DNA of 64,000 bases, taken from assembly GCA_025054835.1 (NCBI GenBank), contig JANWZQ010000006.1:37060-101059 (forward strand). The letters run 5' to 3'. Of this stretch, positions 19,637 through 28,969 are shown piece by piece. This DNA is from Chthonomonadaceae bacterium. GTDB taxonomy: Bacteria; Armatimonadota; Chthonomonadetes; Chthonomonadales; Chthonomonadaceae. Both the position numbers and the translations under genes were made by a program. The notes beneath the pieces are model-generated. The model made no database searches and had not been told where the DNA came from. It saw nothing but the letters and a program-made list of their open reading frames with translations. How positions within the stretch are numbered: the stretch's first letter is position 1; every line of letters begins with the position of its first letter.

Positions 19637-20206
19637 ATGTCTGGCAATCACGGCGACATTCTCGCCTATGTTCCCTTGCTGGTGCTGATCGGCGTTTCCA
19701 CCGCGATCGCGCTGGCGATGGTCGTTGGTTCGTTTCTGCTGGGCCCGAAGAAGCCCACCGCGTACAAGGCGACCGCGTACGAGTGCGGCATGACCCCCAT
19801 TGGATCGGCGCGAGAGCGCTTTCCCGTCAAGTTCTACCTGATCGCGATGCTCTTCATCGTGTTCGACATCGAAACCATCTTCCTGTACCCCTGGGCGGTC
19901 ACCTACCGGGCGCAGGGATATGACCTCAAGATCTTCTATTTCGCAGAGATGCTCGTCTTCGTGGCGATCCTCTTCGTCGGGTACTTCTACATTCTGGGGC
20001 GCAGAGCACTGGATTGGGACGAAAGCGAGCGTGCCGTCGCCCGGGATCCGATCAGTCCGGAGATCCTGGCGCCGCGACCGCCGATCCGCTTCGGCAACGA
20101 GAAATCGGGGCCCGTGCGCCGTCTGCCAGAACCGGCGCATGTTCCCGCGTACGGCGCTGTCTCGCAGGAAGAGAGGATCGCCGCTCTGACGAGCAGAAGG
20201 GAGTAG
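19637..20206 (+). CDS. nuoA: NADH-quinone oxidoreductase subunit A, C-terminally extended
   Basis: This 189-residue membrane subunit of complex I contains the family core: three helices, with YECGMTP and RFPVKFYLIAMLFIVFDIETIFLYPWA between the first two. The core ends near residue 130, where NuoA proteins normally stop. A hydrophilic tail of about 60 residues rich in Pro and Arg follows and is unusual. GGAGG sits 8 bases before the ATG. It opens the nuo operon. The expected next gene, nuoB, is missing; nuoC follows after 6 bases. Confidence 0.95.
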   Translation: MSGNHGDILAYVPLLVLIGVSTAIALAMVVGSFLLGPKKPTAYKATAYECGMTPIGSARERFPVKFYLIAMLFIVFDIETIFLYPWAVTYRAQGYDLKIFYFAEMLVFVAILFVGYFYILGRRALDWDESERAVARDPISPEILAPRPPIRFGNEKSGPVRRLPEPAHVPAYGAVSQEERIAALTSRRE

Positions 20207-20212
20207 TGTGTC

Positions 20213-20860
20213 ATGGCCGAACAGGTCTCTCGTCCGGACGTCGGTGCGCCCGCAGAGCGTCTGGAAGTGATCAAGATCCGCGAGAAATTTCCAGATGCCA
20301 TCCTCGGGGTGAACACATTCCGGGGTGACACCCGCATCATGGTGAAGCGAGAGTACATCGTGGAAATCTGTCGCCTGCTGCGCGATGACCCGGACCTGCA
20401 ATACAACTTCTTCTCGGAATGTCTCGGGGTGGACTATCTGGACTACCGGGAGGGGTATCGCTTCGAGGTCGTGTACAACCTGTACTCCGTGCAGTACCAG
20501 AAGGACGGGATCGAGTACGGCAAGAACCATCGGATCTTCCTGAAGGTACCCGTTCCCGAGGAAGATCCTGTGGTGCCCTCGGTAACCGGCGTCTACCCCG
20601 GTGCCAACTTCCCGGAACGGGAGATCTACGACATGTTCGGCGTGCGGTTCAGCGGGCATCCCGATCTGCGCCGCCTGCTGATGTCCGACGACTGGGTGGG
20701 GCATCCCCAGCGCAAGGACTACCCGCTGGGCGGTGAGCGGGTGCAGTTCCCGGGAGGGAAGTTCGGGCCCTCCGTGGCAGAAGTGCCCATTCAGCATCCC
20801 GGCGAGTCGTTCATCGGGCGAACGGGCGATGTGCAGGAGGAATTCCGACGCTCCGGGTAG
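20213..20860 (+). CDS. nuoC: NADH-quinone oxidoreductase subunit C
   Basis: This 215-residue subunit of the peripheral arm is separate from NuoD, unlike the fused E. coli NuoCD. The 30-kDa-subunit signature ANFPEREIYDMFGVRFSGHPDLRRLLM is present near residues 130-160. The C-terminal QRKDYPLGG is also conserved. NuoC binds no cofactor and helps hold the quinone module together. It starts 6 bases after nuoA, with AAGGGAG upstream. Confidence 0.95.
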   Translation: MAEQVSRPDVGAPAERLEVIKIREKFPDAILGVNTFRGDTRIMVKREYIVEICRLLRDDPDLQYNFFSECLGVDYLDYREGYRFEVVYNLYSVQYQKDGIEYGKNHRIFLKVPVPEEDPVVPSVTGVYPGANFPEREIYDMFGVRFSGHPDLRRLLMSDDWVGHPQRKDYPLGGERVQFPGGKFGPSVAEVPIQHPGESFIGRTGDVQEEFRRSG

Positions 20861-20911
20861 ATCACCCGTGCCGGGCGTTTCCGCAAGTGTTTCCGCAGAA
20901 GAGAGGCAACC

Positions 20912-22156
20912 ATGGCAATTGACAGCACGCGCATACGGGAACTGAATCCGGCGTCGGTGCAGGCGCAGGGAGTTTCTATCGATCCTCTGGACGACACCAC
21001 CATGGTGGTGAATATGGGGCCACAACACCCCAGCACGCACGGCGTGTTGCGGATCGTTCTGGAGCTGGATGGCGAGACCATTGTCCGAGCGACCCCGCAC
21101 ATCGGGTACGTGCACACCGGGATCGAAAAAGAGCTGGAATACCAGACCTACATGAAGGGAGTCACCCTGACAGATCGGATCGACTACGTGGCATCCCTTC
21201 TGGAGAACGCAGCGTTCTCGCTCTCTGTGGAGAAACTGCTGGGCGTGGAACCGCCCCCGCGAGGCAAAGCGTTGCGCGTCATGCTGATGGAGCTGGAGCG
21301 CATCGCCAGCCATATGGTCTGGCTGGGCACACACCTGCTCGATCTGGGCGCCATGACCGTCTTCTTCTACGCCTTCCAGCAACGTGAGAAAGTGCTGGAC
21401 CTCAAGGAGATGATGTCCGGGGTACGCATGATGACCTCCTGGATCGTGCCCGGCGGCCTGCGAGGCGATGCCCCGGAGGGGTGGTTCGAACGGGCGAAAG
21501 CGTTCTGCGATGACTTCCCGCGCGCCATGGAGGAGATCGAGGACCTGCTGAACGCCAACCCGATCTTCCGCGAACGCACGCAGGGAGTGGGATACATCTC
21601 GGCGGAAGACTGTCTGGCGCTCGGAGTCTCCGGACCAACGCTGCGTGCTGCCGGCATTCCCTATGACGTGCGCAAGGCCACGCCCTACAGCGGTTACGAG
21701 AACTACCAGTTCTACGTGCCGGTCGGGCAGTACAGCGACGTGTACGATCGCTACCGGGTACGCATGGCGGAGCTCTACCAGAGCCGCGAGATCATCAAGC
21801 AGTGTATTGAGAACATGCCTGACGGCCCGATCAATGTGGATGACCGCAAAATCGTGCCGCCCCCGCGGCAGGAACTGGACAGCAGCATGGAGGCCGTCAT
21901 CCATCACTTCAAGTTGTGGACAGAGGGTTTCCATCCCCCGGTAGGAGAGGCCTACGTGCCCATCGAGTCGGGCAAAGGAGAGATGGGGTTCTACATCGTG
22001 AGCGATGGGACCAACCGACCATGGCGGGCGCACCAGCGCCCAGCCTGCCTGATGAACCTGCAAGCGCTCTCCAAATTGTGCGAGGGACGATTGATCGCCG
22101 ACGTCGTTGCCATCATCGGGAGCATCGACATCGTGCTGGGTGAGATTGATCGCTGA
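20912..22156 (+). CDS. nuoD: NADH-quinone oxidoreductase subunit D
   Basis: This 414-residue 49-kDa-type subunit lines the quinone pocket with NuoB. The segment GPQHPSTHG near residue 36 holds the conserved quinone-contact histidine. HIGYVHTGIEKELE and ERIASHMVWLG are conserved. The C-terminus ends VLGEIDR, as in the family. GAGAGGCAACC precedes the ATG. Because NuoD normally contacts the N2-cluster subunit NuoB, the missing nuoB gene must be supplied from elsewhere. Confidence 0.96.
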   Translation: MAIDSTRIRELNPASVQAQGVSIDPLDDTTMVVNMGPQHPSTHGVLRIVLELDGETIVRATPHIGYVHTGIEKELEYQTYMKGVTLTDRIDYVASLLENAAFSLSVEKLLGVEPPPRGKALRVMLMELERIASHMVWLGTHLLDLGAMTVFFYAFQQREKVLDLKEMMSGVRMMTSWIVPGGLRGDAPEGWFERAKAFCDDFPRAMEEIEDLLNANPIFRERTQGVGYISAEDCLALGVSGPTLRAAGIPYDVRKATPYSGYENYQFYVPVGQYSDVYDRYRVRMAELYQSREIIKQCIENMPDGPINVDDRKIVPPPRQELDSSMEAVIHHFKLWTEGFHPPVGEAYVPIESGKGEMGFYIVSDGTNRPWRAHQRPACLMNLQALSKLCEGRLIADVVAIIGSIDIVLGEIDR

Positions 22157-22183
22157 CGCGACAGGAGGTTGAAACCGCAACAG

Positions 22184-22837
22184 ATGGCTACCACGGAGAA
22201 CGGCCCCGGCGCGCTGGAGCCCCGCCCCGCGCCCCCGAAAGAGCAACGCTTCTCGTTGAACGCTATCCAGGAACTGGAAGAGATCGCCTCGCACTACCCG
22301 GAGCGAAAAGCGGCCTGTCTGCCCGCCCTGTGGATCGCGCAACGGGAGTATGGCGGCTACCTGACACCCGCTGCCATCCAGGAAGTCGCCGATCGCCTCG
22401 GCATGTCCTACGCAGAGGTAGAAGGGGTGGCAACCTTCTACACCATGTACAACCTGCGACCCCGCGGACGGCACCACCTGGAGGTGTGTACCTGCCTGAC
22501 CTGCGCGGTGATGGGGGCGTACGATGTGGTGCATGAGCTGGAGCGTGCACTGGGAATCGAGGTTGGTGGCACCACACGCGACGGGGAGTTCACGCTCTCC
22601 GAGGTCGAGTGCCTGGACTACTGCGGGGCGGCCACTGTGGTGCAGGTCGGCGATCGATACTTCACGCACGTCACAGCCGACAACGTGCTGAACCTGATCG
22701 AAGAACTGCGTCAGAGCGAGGAGTACACGCCTGTGAAACTCGCCGACGCCATTGTCAAACTGCATCTTCCGGGATCCTCGCAAACGGGCGGCGGAAGCCG
22801 CACGGGCGAGCAGATTCGCAACAACGAGCTCTACTGA
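22184..22837 (+). CDS. nuoE: NADH-quinone oxidoreductase subunit E
   Basis: About 217 residues with a thioredoxin-like [2Fe-2S] domain (cluster N1a). The four ligands fit C-x4-C in VCTCLTCAV, with an extra cysteine between, and C-x3-C in VECLDYCGAA. The N-terminal helical bundle (YPERKAACLPALWIAQREYGG) is typical. AGGAGG lies 15 bases before ATG 22184, an unusually long distance; the only other in-frame start is a TTG directly abutting it. The last ~20 residues (SSQTGGGSRTGEQ) are a flexible tail. Confidence 0.94.
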   Translation: MATTENGPGALEPRPAPPKEQRFSLNAIQELEEIASHYPERKAACLPALWIAQREYGGYLTPAAIQEVADRLGMSYAEVEGVATFYTMYNLRPRGRHHLEVCTCLTCAVMGAYDVVHELERALGIEVGGTTRDGEFTLSEVECLDYCGAATVVQVGDRYFTHVTADNVLNLIEELRQSEEYTPVKLADAIVKLHLPGSSQTGGGSRTGEQIRNNELY

Positions 22838-22846
22838 GGTCTCCGC

Positions 22847-24181
22847 ATGGGTATTCGCAATCTGCTGTTCGAACATCGGGATGTCGAGAACATTCAGGAT
22901 ATCGCCGTCTACGAGAAACATGGCGGGTATCGCGGCTTGAAGAAGGCCGTGAAGATGGAACGGTCCGCCGTGATTGAGGAGATCAAGACCTCCGGCCTGC
23001 GAGGACGTGGAGGGGCTGGCTTCCCCACCGGGATCAAATGGAGCGGCATTCCGCAGAACGACGACAAACCGCACTACATCATCTGCAACGCCGACGAGGG
23101 GGAGCCGGGAACGTACAAAGACCGTGAACTGATGCTCAAACTACCCCATCTGCTGGTGGAGGGCATGATCATTGCCGGATATGCACTCCGCGGGACCGCC
23201 GGCTACATCTACATCCGTGGCGAATACGTGGAACCCGCGTGGCAGGTGCGCAAGGCCATCGATCAGGCCTACAGAGCAGGGTACCTCGGGAAAAACATTC
23301 TGGGCGTGAAGGGATTTAACTTCGACCTGTACATCCACATGGGGGCAGGCAGCTACGAGTGCGGCGAAGAGTCGGCTCTCATGTCCAGCCTGATGGGGGA
23401 GCGCGGGCAACCACGCCTGAAGTTCCCGCACGCTCCCTATCCAACGGTGGAGGGCGTCTGGAAGTCACCGACCCTGATCAACAACGTGGAAACCTTCTGC
23501 GCAGCGGCAAAGATCCTGGACATGGGGGGCGCGGAGTACGCCAGACTGGGCACCGAGCGCAGCAAGGGGACCAAGATCTTCTCGGTGAGCGGACACGTCG
23601 CACGGCCAGCCAACTATGAGGTGGAGATGGGCACGCCTCTCATGGAGCTGATTGAGGCCGCAGGCGGTGTGGTAGGAGGGGCCCTGAAAGCGGTTATCCC
23701 CGGCGGGTCCTCGGTGCAGATCGTTCGCGCAGAGGACTGCCCGCGGGTGAATCTGGACTACGAGAGCTGCCAGCAGAACGGCACTCTGCTCGGCTCCGGA
23801 GGCTTCATGGTGTTCAATGACAGAACCGACATCGTCCTGCTGATGAAGCGCACGGCCGAGTTCTACATGCATGAATCCTGTGGCAAGTGCACACCCTGCC
23901 GGGAAGGGACCCGATGGATCTACAAGATCCTGGACCGGATCACTTCCGGTGGCGGGCAGCCGGGCGATGTGGAGCTCCTGCTGGACATCTGCAGTCAGAT
24001 TGATGGGCGCTCCTACTGCGGCCTCGGGGATGCGGCAGCATGGCCTATTGTGGGCGCAATCAAAGCGTTCCGTGAGGAGTTCGATTACTGGATCGCGCAC
24101 AAACGATCTCCGGTGGGGCCCGGTCACGTGCCGCCCACGCCGGAGGTCGTCAATCCGTTGCTGACCCTGGTGCCAGCCTGA
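22847..24181 (+). CDS. nuoF: NADH-quinone oxidoreductase subunit F
   Basis: This 444-residue NADH- and FMN-binding subunit starts electron transfer. GLRGRGGAGFPTG is the FMN site, GAGSYECGEESAL the NADH site. ESCGKCTPCREG with the later cysteine in GRSYCGLGD binds the [4Fe-4S] cluster N3. It starts 9 bases after nuoE. A 113-base gap follows before nuoG, with a short inverted repeat (CGACG-CAAG-CGTCG near 24248) of unknown meaning. Confidence 0.97.
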   Translation: MGIRNLLFEHRDVENIQDIAVYEKHGGYRGLKKAVKMERSAVIEEIKTSGLRGRGGAGFPTGIKWSGIPQNDDKPHYIICNADEGEPGTYKDRELMLKLPHLLVEGMIIAGYALRGTAGYIYIRGEYVEPAWQVRKAIDQAYRAGYLGKNILGVKGFNFDLYIHMGAGSYECGEESALMSSLMGERGQPRLKFPHAPYPTVEGVWKSPTLINNVETFCAAAKILDMGGAEYARLGTERSKGTKIFSVSGHVARPANYEVEMGTPLMELIEAAGGVVGGALKAVIPGGSSVQIVRAEDCPRVNLDYESCQQNGTLLGSGGFMVFNDRTDIVLLMKRTAEFYMHESCGKCTPCREGTRWIYKILDRITSGGGQPGDVELLLDICSQIDGRSYCGLGDAAAWPIVGAIKAFREEFDYWIAHKRSPVGPGHVPPTPEVVNPLLTLVPA

Positions 24182-24294
24182 TCCTGCCACGACATCAGAA
24201 CAGCAGTGCAGGTTTTCAGTAGAAATACGGTAAACTGTTAGGCGGCCGACGCAAGCGTCGTGTCTGCTGGTTGGAAGTCCAGAGGAAGACACAT

Positions 24295-26535
24295 ATGTCT
24301 CAGTTCCGATTGACGCAGACGCCCCCCTCCCTGAACCCCCCGTCCGACCGGATGGTCCGGGTGAAGATCAACGGGATCGAAGTCGAAGTGCCGAACGGTG
24401 AGAACATCATCGAGTCGGCCAAACGCGTGGGTGTTGACATACCCTACTTCTGCTATCATCCGCGCCTTTCCAGAGGCGAGGCAGCCAACTGCCGGATGTG
24501 TCTGGTGGACGTCTACATGCCGCGTAAAAACCCTGACGGCACGGAGACACTGGCGAAAATGCCCAAGCCACAGACCGCCTGCACATTACCGGCCGCGCAG
24601 GGCATGGTGATCGAGACCGAGTCGGAACAGGTGGTGCGCGACCGCAAGGGCATCCTGGAATTCCTTCTGATCAACCATCCTCTGGACTGCCCGATCTGTG
24701 ATCGAGGGGGCGAGTGCCCTCTGCAGAACAACACCATCTTCTACGGTCCGCCGACCAGCCGGTACATCGAGGAGAAGCGACACTTCCCGAAGGCTTACCC
24801 GCTCTCCGAGTATGTGGTCTTCGATCGGGAGCGTTGCATTCACTGTGCCCGATGCACGCGCTTCGCAGACGACATCAGCGGGGATGCGCAACTGGCGTTT
24901 CTCAAGCGGGGCGCGGACATGGAGGTCGGCACCTTCGCGCAAACCGCGTACCGGAGCAAATTCAGCGGCAACGTCATTGAGCTCTGCCCGGTAGGCGCGC
25001 TGCTCTCCCGGACCTACCGCTTCAAAGCGCGGCCATGGGACCTGCACACACAGAAGTCGATCTGCTCGCGCTGTTCCAACGGATGCAACGTCAAGTTCGA
25101 CTATCGTTTGGAGCAGTTACTGCGCGTCAACGCGCGGGTCAACGAAGAAGTCAACGAAGAGTGGACCTGCGACAGGGGCAAGTTCGGGCACGATTACGTC
25201 TCAGCACCGGATCGACTGAAAACGCCCCTGCTCAAGCGCGATGGAGAGTTCGTGCCCATCAGCTGGACCGAGGCACTGGATCGGATTGTCGAGCAGTTGC
25301 GACAGGCGGGCAGCAACGTGGGAGGTATCGGCGGCCAGCGATGCACGAACGAAGACAACTTCGTCTTCCAGAAGCTCTTCCGGGAAGTTCTCGGGAGCAA
25401 TCACATCGACTCCCGCCTGGGCCGCTACCAGGGTCCGGTCAACCGGCCGCTGTTCGAGCGCTTCGGGTATCACGGCATGGGCAACCGGATCGCCGATCTG
25501 GAGAACATGAAGACACTCTTCGTGTTCGGCTCGGAGCTGGTGGACGAACAACCCATCATCTTCCTGAGAGTGCGGAAAGCGTGGCGCTTCAAGGGCGCAA
25601 GCGTGGTCAACGCTGTAACCCGGGTTGAGGAGGAAACCACCAAAGTCGCTGACTTCGCAGAGGTTAACCTCATCTACAGGCCCGGCACAGAGATGGCTCT
25701 GCTGCTGGCACTGGCCCATGTGATCCTGCACGAGAAACTCTTGCCGAAGAACGCCAGTACCTCGGCACTGGCGCAACGCGTTGGCGACTGGACTCCCGCC
25801 AGGGCCGCTGCCGAGACCGGAGTGGCCGCCGAGGACATCGTCCGGGCCGCACACCTGCTCGTCAACGGGCCCATGGCGATCCTGGTGGGGCGGGCCATTA
25901 CCGAGCATCCGGAATTTGAGGCGCTGGTCGAGGTCCTGGGAGATCTGGTCGTGGCAACCGGCAATCAGGGCAACCTGAACATTCCCGGCACCGAGTGCAA
26001 CACACAGGGCGCCATGGATATGGGCGTGCTGCCAGATGTCGGACCGGGCTACCGGCCGATTGACCCGCCGGGCATGAACACTCATCGGATGCTGGAGGCA
26101 GCAGCCAGCGGTCAGCTGCCGGTCCTCTGGATTGTGGGCGCAAAACTCGTGGAGAACTACCATGATGCGGATCTGGCCCGACGCGCGCTGGAGAACTGTC
26201 CGTTCGTGATCGTCAACGAGTTGCGGCTGACCGAAACGGCGCGCATGGCGGATCTGGTGCTCCCCGCCGCCAGCGTGGCGGAGAAGGACGGCACCTACAC
26301 CAGCTGTGAGCGCCGGGTACAGCGGATCCACAAAGCGTTTGATATCTCACCGGACATCAAGCCCGACTGGCTGATTTTCACGGAAGTTGCGGCCATGCTC
26401 GGGGGCACACCCTACTTCTCGCCCAGAGACATCCTGCGAGACATCGCTGCCACCGTGCCCATGTACGCGGGCATCTCGTTCAGGTCACTGGGCGACGCGG
26501 GTATTCGCTGGGAGTATCCCGCGGGCGACGCGTAG
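24295..26535 (+). CDS. nuoG: NADH-quinone oxidoreductase subunit G
   Basis: About 746 residues. The N-terminal part holds a [2Fe-2S] site (YFCYHPRLS with CRMCLVD), the His-containing N5 site and CxxCxxC-type sites for N4. A further motif C-x2-C-x3-C-x27-C (from CSRCSNGC near residue 252) can bind the extra cluster N7, known in E. coli and Thermus. The remainder is a molybdopterin-oxidoreductase-like domain. ATG 24295 is preceded by GAGGAAG. The three N-module genes nuoE, F and G are together and complete. Confidence 0.96.
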   Translation: MSQFRLTQTPPSLNPPSDRMVRVKINGIEVEVPNGENIIESAKRVGVDIPYFCYHPRLSRGEAANCRMCLVDVYMPRKNPDGTETLAKMPKPQTACTLPAAQGMVIETESEQVVRDRKGILEFLLINHPLDCPICDRGGECPLQNNTIFYGPPTSRYIEEKRHFPKAYPLSEYVVFDRERCIHCARCTRFADDISGDAQLAFLKRGADMEVGTFAQTAYRSKFSGNVIELCPVGALLSRTYRFKARPWDLHTQKSICSRCSNGCNVKFDYRLEQLLRVNARVNEEVNEEWTCDRGKFGHDYVSAPDRLKTPLLKRDGEFVPISWTEALDRIVEQLRQAGSNVGGIGGQRCTNEDNFVFQKLFREVLGSNHIDSRLGRYQGPVNRPLFERFGYHGMGNRIADLENMKTLFVFGSELVDEQPIIFLRVRKAWRFKGASVVNAVTRVEEETTKVADFAEVNLIYRPGTEMALLLALAHVILHEKLLPKNASTSALAQRVGDWTPARAAAETGVAAEDIVRAAHLLVNGPMAILVGRAITEHPEFEALVEVLGDLVVATGNQGNLNIPGTECNTQGAMDMGVLPDVGPGYRPIDPPGMNTHRMLEAAASGQLPVLWIVGAKLVENYHDADLARRALENCPFVIVNELRLTETARMADLVLPAASVAEKDGTYTSCERRVQRIHKAFDISPDIKPDWLIFTEVAAMLGGTPYFSPRDILRDIAATVPMYAGISFRSLGDAGIRWEYPAGDA

Positions 26536-26542
26536 TGCCTTG

Positions 26543-26605
26543 CTTCGGGATGACGGATCCCGCGCACGCCGTCATCCCGCAAAAAATCTCGCGATGACCC
26601 CGAAG
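26543..26605. repeat. Compound inverted repeat between nuoG and nuoH
   Basis: CGGGATGACG (26546-26555) and CGTCATCCCG (26570-26579) are a perfect 10-base inverted repeat. An outer pair CTTCGGG (26543-26549) and CCCGAAG (26599-26605) overlaps it, so two alternative folds exist. An A run follows, not a T run, so it is not a plus-strand terminator. The GTCATCCCG-type arms resemble dispersed palindromic repeat families, but copy number cannot be checked here. Confidence 0.6.
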
Positions 26606-26631
26606 TTCTACGGGGAAATGCTGGAGCCCTC

Positions 26632-27918
26632 ATGATCGGACAACTTGCCATCGCCTTTCCCGCCAACCTGGGTCCGATTTATCTGCCTGCGCTGGTTCCC
26701 TACATCGCTCTGGTGATCTGGCTGGGATTCGTGTTGACCATCCTGCCAGGGCTGATCTGGATCGAGCGCGTGGTCATTGCCCTGATGCAGGACCGTTCAG
26801 GGCCGAACCGGGTGGGACCCCGCGGGCTGTTGCAACCCACGGCCGACGTCATCAAGCTGTTCTTCAAGGAGGATGTGCTTCCTGAGAACGTCGACGTGCG
26901 GATCTACTACATCGCGCCCGTTATCGCCGTGATCCTGGCGTTCGCGGCCTGTGGCACACTGGTGCTGGATGCGATCCCGTTTGTGGACGCAGAGGGACGT
27001 CAGTTCACAGTGCCACTCACCGTGGGGGATGTGAACATCGGCCTGCTGTACATTCTGGCGATGGCCTCCCTGCAGGTGTACGGCATTGTGCTGGCAGGAT
27101 GGGCCTCCAATAACAAGTACTCTCTGCTGGGCGGCTTGCGGGCCTCGGCACAGGTGATCAGCTACGAACTGGCGATGGGACTGGCACTGCTCTGTGCGAT
27201 CCTGATGGCCGGTTCGCTCCGGCTGGGCGACATTGTGGAGGCGCAGGCAACGCGTCTGCCATTCCCCGGCGCGCCCGAGTTCCTGCGAGGCAGCATCCTC
27301 GCATGGTTCTGGCTGGGCACCGGCCTGATCCCGGTGGTGCTCTACACGATCGCCATGGTTGCAGAGACCAACCGCGCGCCCTTCGACCTGCCAGAGGCAG
27401 AGTCGGAGTTGATCGCCGGGTTCCACACCGAGTACTCCTCCATGAAATTCGCCATGTTCTTCACCAGCGAGTACGTGGCGATGCTGACCGTGAGCGGCCT
27501 GAACGCAGCGGTCTTCTGGGGAGGATGGTTGCCACCTCTGAATGTGGCGCCATTCACGCTGATCCCCGGCGTGCTCTGGTTTATCATCAAGGTGATGATG
27601 GGGATTTTCCTGTACACCTGGTTGCGCGCAACGCTGCCCCGCCTGCGCTACGACGCGTTGATGGCTCTCGGGTGGAAGCGCATGCTGCCGCTGGCGCTCG
27701 TCTGGTTGTTCGTTCTGGCCGGGGCGAACCTGGCGCTGGAGCGCCGGGCGAGCTCGGCGCCTCTGCCGACCCCGGAAGCGGGCGCGATTGTGCCGCGCAT
27801 GCGCTCCACCGGTGGACCTGCCAGCATCACCGGTCAACCGCCTGCCAGCGCGGAACCGGGGCCGCAAACGCCGGTACCCGGGAGCATGGAGGCCCCGGCC
27901 AGCAACGGCGCGCCATAA
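26632..27918 (+). CDS. nuoH: NADH-quinone oxidoreductase subunit H with proline-rich tail
   Basis: This 428-residue membrane subunit forms part of the quinone tunnel. RSGPNRVGPRGLLQPTADVIKLFFKED and AETNRAPFDLPEAESELIAGFHTEYSSMKF are the two NAD(P)H dehydrogenase subunit-1 signatures. Eight or nine helices end near residue 368. The final ~58 residues are hydrophilic, rich in Pro, Ala and Gly, and are absent from typical NuoH. GGAG lies 6 bases before the ATG. The expected nuoI is missing: a 107-base non-coding gap leads directly to nuoJ. Confidence 0.96.
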   Translation: MIGQLAIAFPANLGPIYLPALVPYIALVIWLGFVLTILPGLIWIERVVIALMQDRSGPNRVGPRGLLQPTADVIKLFFKEDVLPENVDVRIYYIAPVIAVILAFAACGTLVLDAIPFVDAEGRQFTVPLTVGDVNIGLLYILAMASLQVYGIVLAGWASNNKYSLLGGLRASAQVISYELAMGLALLCAILMAGSLRLGDIVEAQATRLPFPGAPEFLRGSILAWFWLGTGLIPVVLYTIAMVAETNRAPFDLPEAESELIAGFHTEYSSMKFAMFFTSEYVAMLTVSGLNAAVFWGGWLPPLNVAPFTLIPGVLWFIIKVMMGIFLYTWLRATLPRLRYDALMALGWKRMLPLALVWLFVLAGANLALERRASSAPLPTPEAGAIVPRMRSTGGPASITGQPPASAEPGPQTPVPGSMEAPASNGAP

Positions 27919-28025
27919 CTGAATTGAGGCCATCACGCCGTCGATAGGGCGTCTCTCCAGAGTGCCCCCGACCTGTTTGCCATACAGCAAGTAACACCGT
28001 CTACGGGAAGGATCACGCAAACGCA

Positions 28026-28552
<527 letters not shown>

Positions 28553-28556
<4 letters not shown>

Positions 28557-28855
28557 TCACTACCGAACACTACCTGGTGCTTTCTGCCATCCTGTTCACG
28601 GTCGGGACCATCGGCGTTCTGGTCAAGCGTAATCCGATCGTGATCTTCATGTGTATTGAACTGATGCTCAATGCCGCGAACCTGACGCTGGTCGCGCTCG
28701 GTCGGCACTTCGGGCAGGTGAACGGGCAGATGTACGTGATCTTCGCGCTGGCGGTCGCTGCTGCGGAGGTCTCGGTTGGGCTGGGGATCATCGTCGCGAT
28801 CTTCCGTACCAAAGAGACGATCAACATCGACGAAGTGAATCTGATGAAGTTCTAG
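28553..28855 (+). CDS. nuoK: NADH-quinone oxidoreductase subunit K
   Basis: This 100-residue, three-helix subunit matches NuoK/MrpC. The conserved membrane glutamates are in CIELMLNAANLTLVA and in the third helix region AAAEVSVGLGIIVAIFR. It overlaps nuoJ by 4 bases. A 114-base gap with an inverted repeat separates it from nuoL. Confidence 0.96.
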
Positions 28856-28873
28856 ATGACCCCGATGAAACTC

Positions 28874-28945
28874 CTCCGGATCCACCCGGATGGTTAGCAC
28901 CGTGCGCGCGTTGCGCGCGTGCGTCGGAAATAAGATGATCCGGAG
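28874..28945 (+). promoter_or_regulatory. Nested hairpin element between nuoK and nuoL
   Basis: CTCCGGATC (28874-28882) pairs perfectly with GATCCGGAG (28937-28945). The enclosed bases form a second GC hairpin, GCGCGC-GTT-GCGCGC near 28905. The outer right arm overlaps a GGAGG (28942-28946). A second ribosome site, AGGAG at 28957-28961, lies 8 bases before nuoL. It could attenuate or protect mRNA and so set the nuoL dose. Confidence 0.5.
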
Positions 28946-28969
28946 GTAGGGGAAGCAGGAGCGTACTGG

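Noticed and set aside
19535..23074. A 1179-codon open frame antisense to nuoA-nuoF
   Set aside because: It lies opposite well-conserved complex I genes and gives a His/Arg/Gln-rich product with no recognisable domain. GC-rich genes often leave the antisense frame open.
27919..28025. Search for a truncated nuoI between nuoH and nuoJ
   Set aside because: No frame with ferredoxin-like CxxCxxCxxxCP motifs exists; the gap is simply non-coding.
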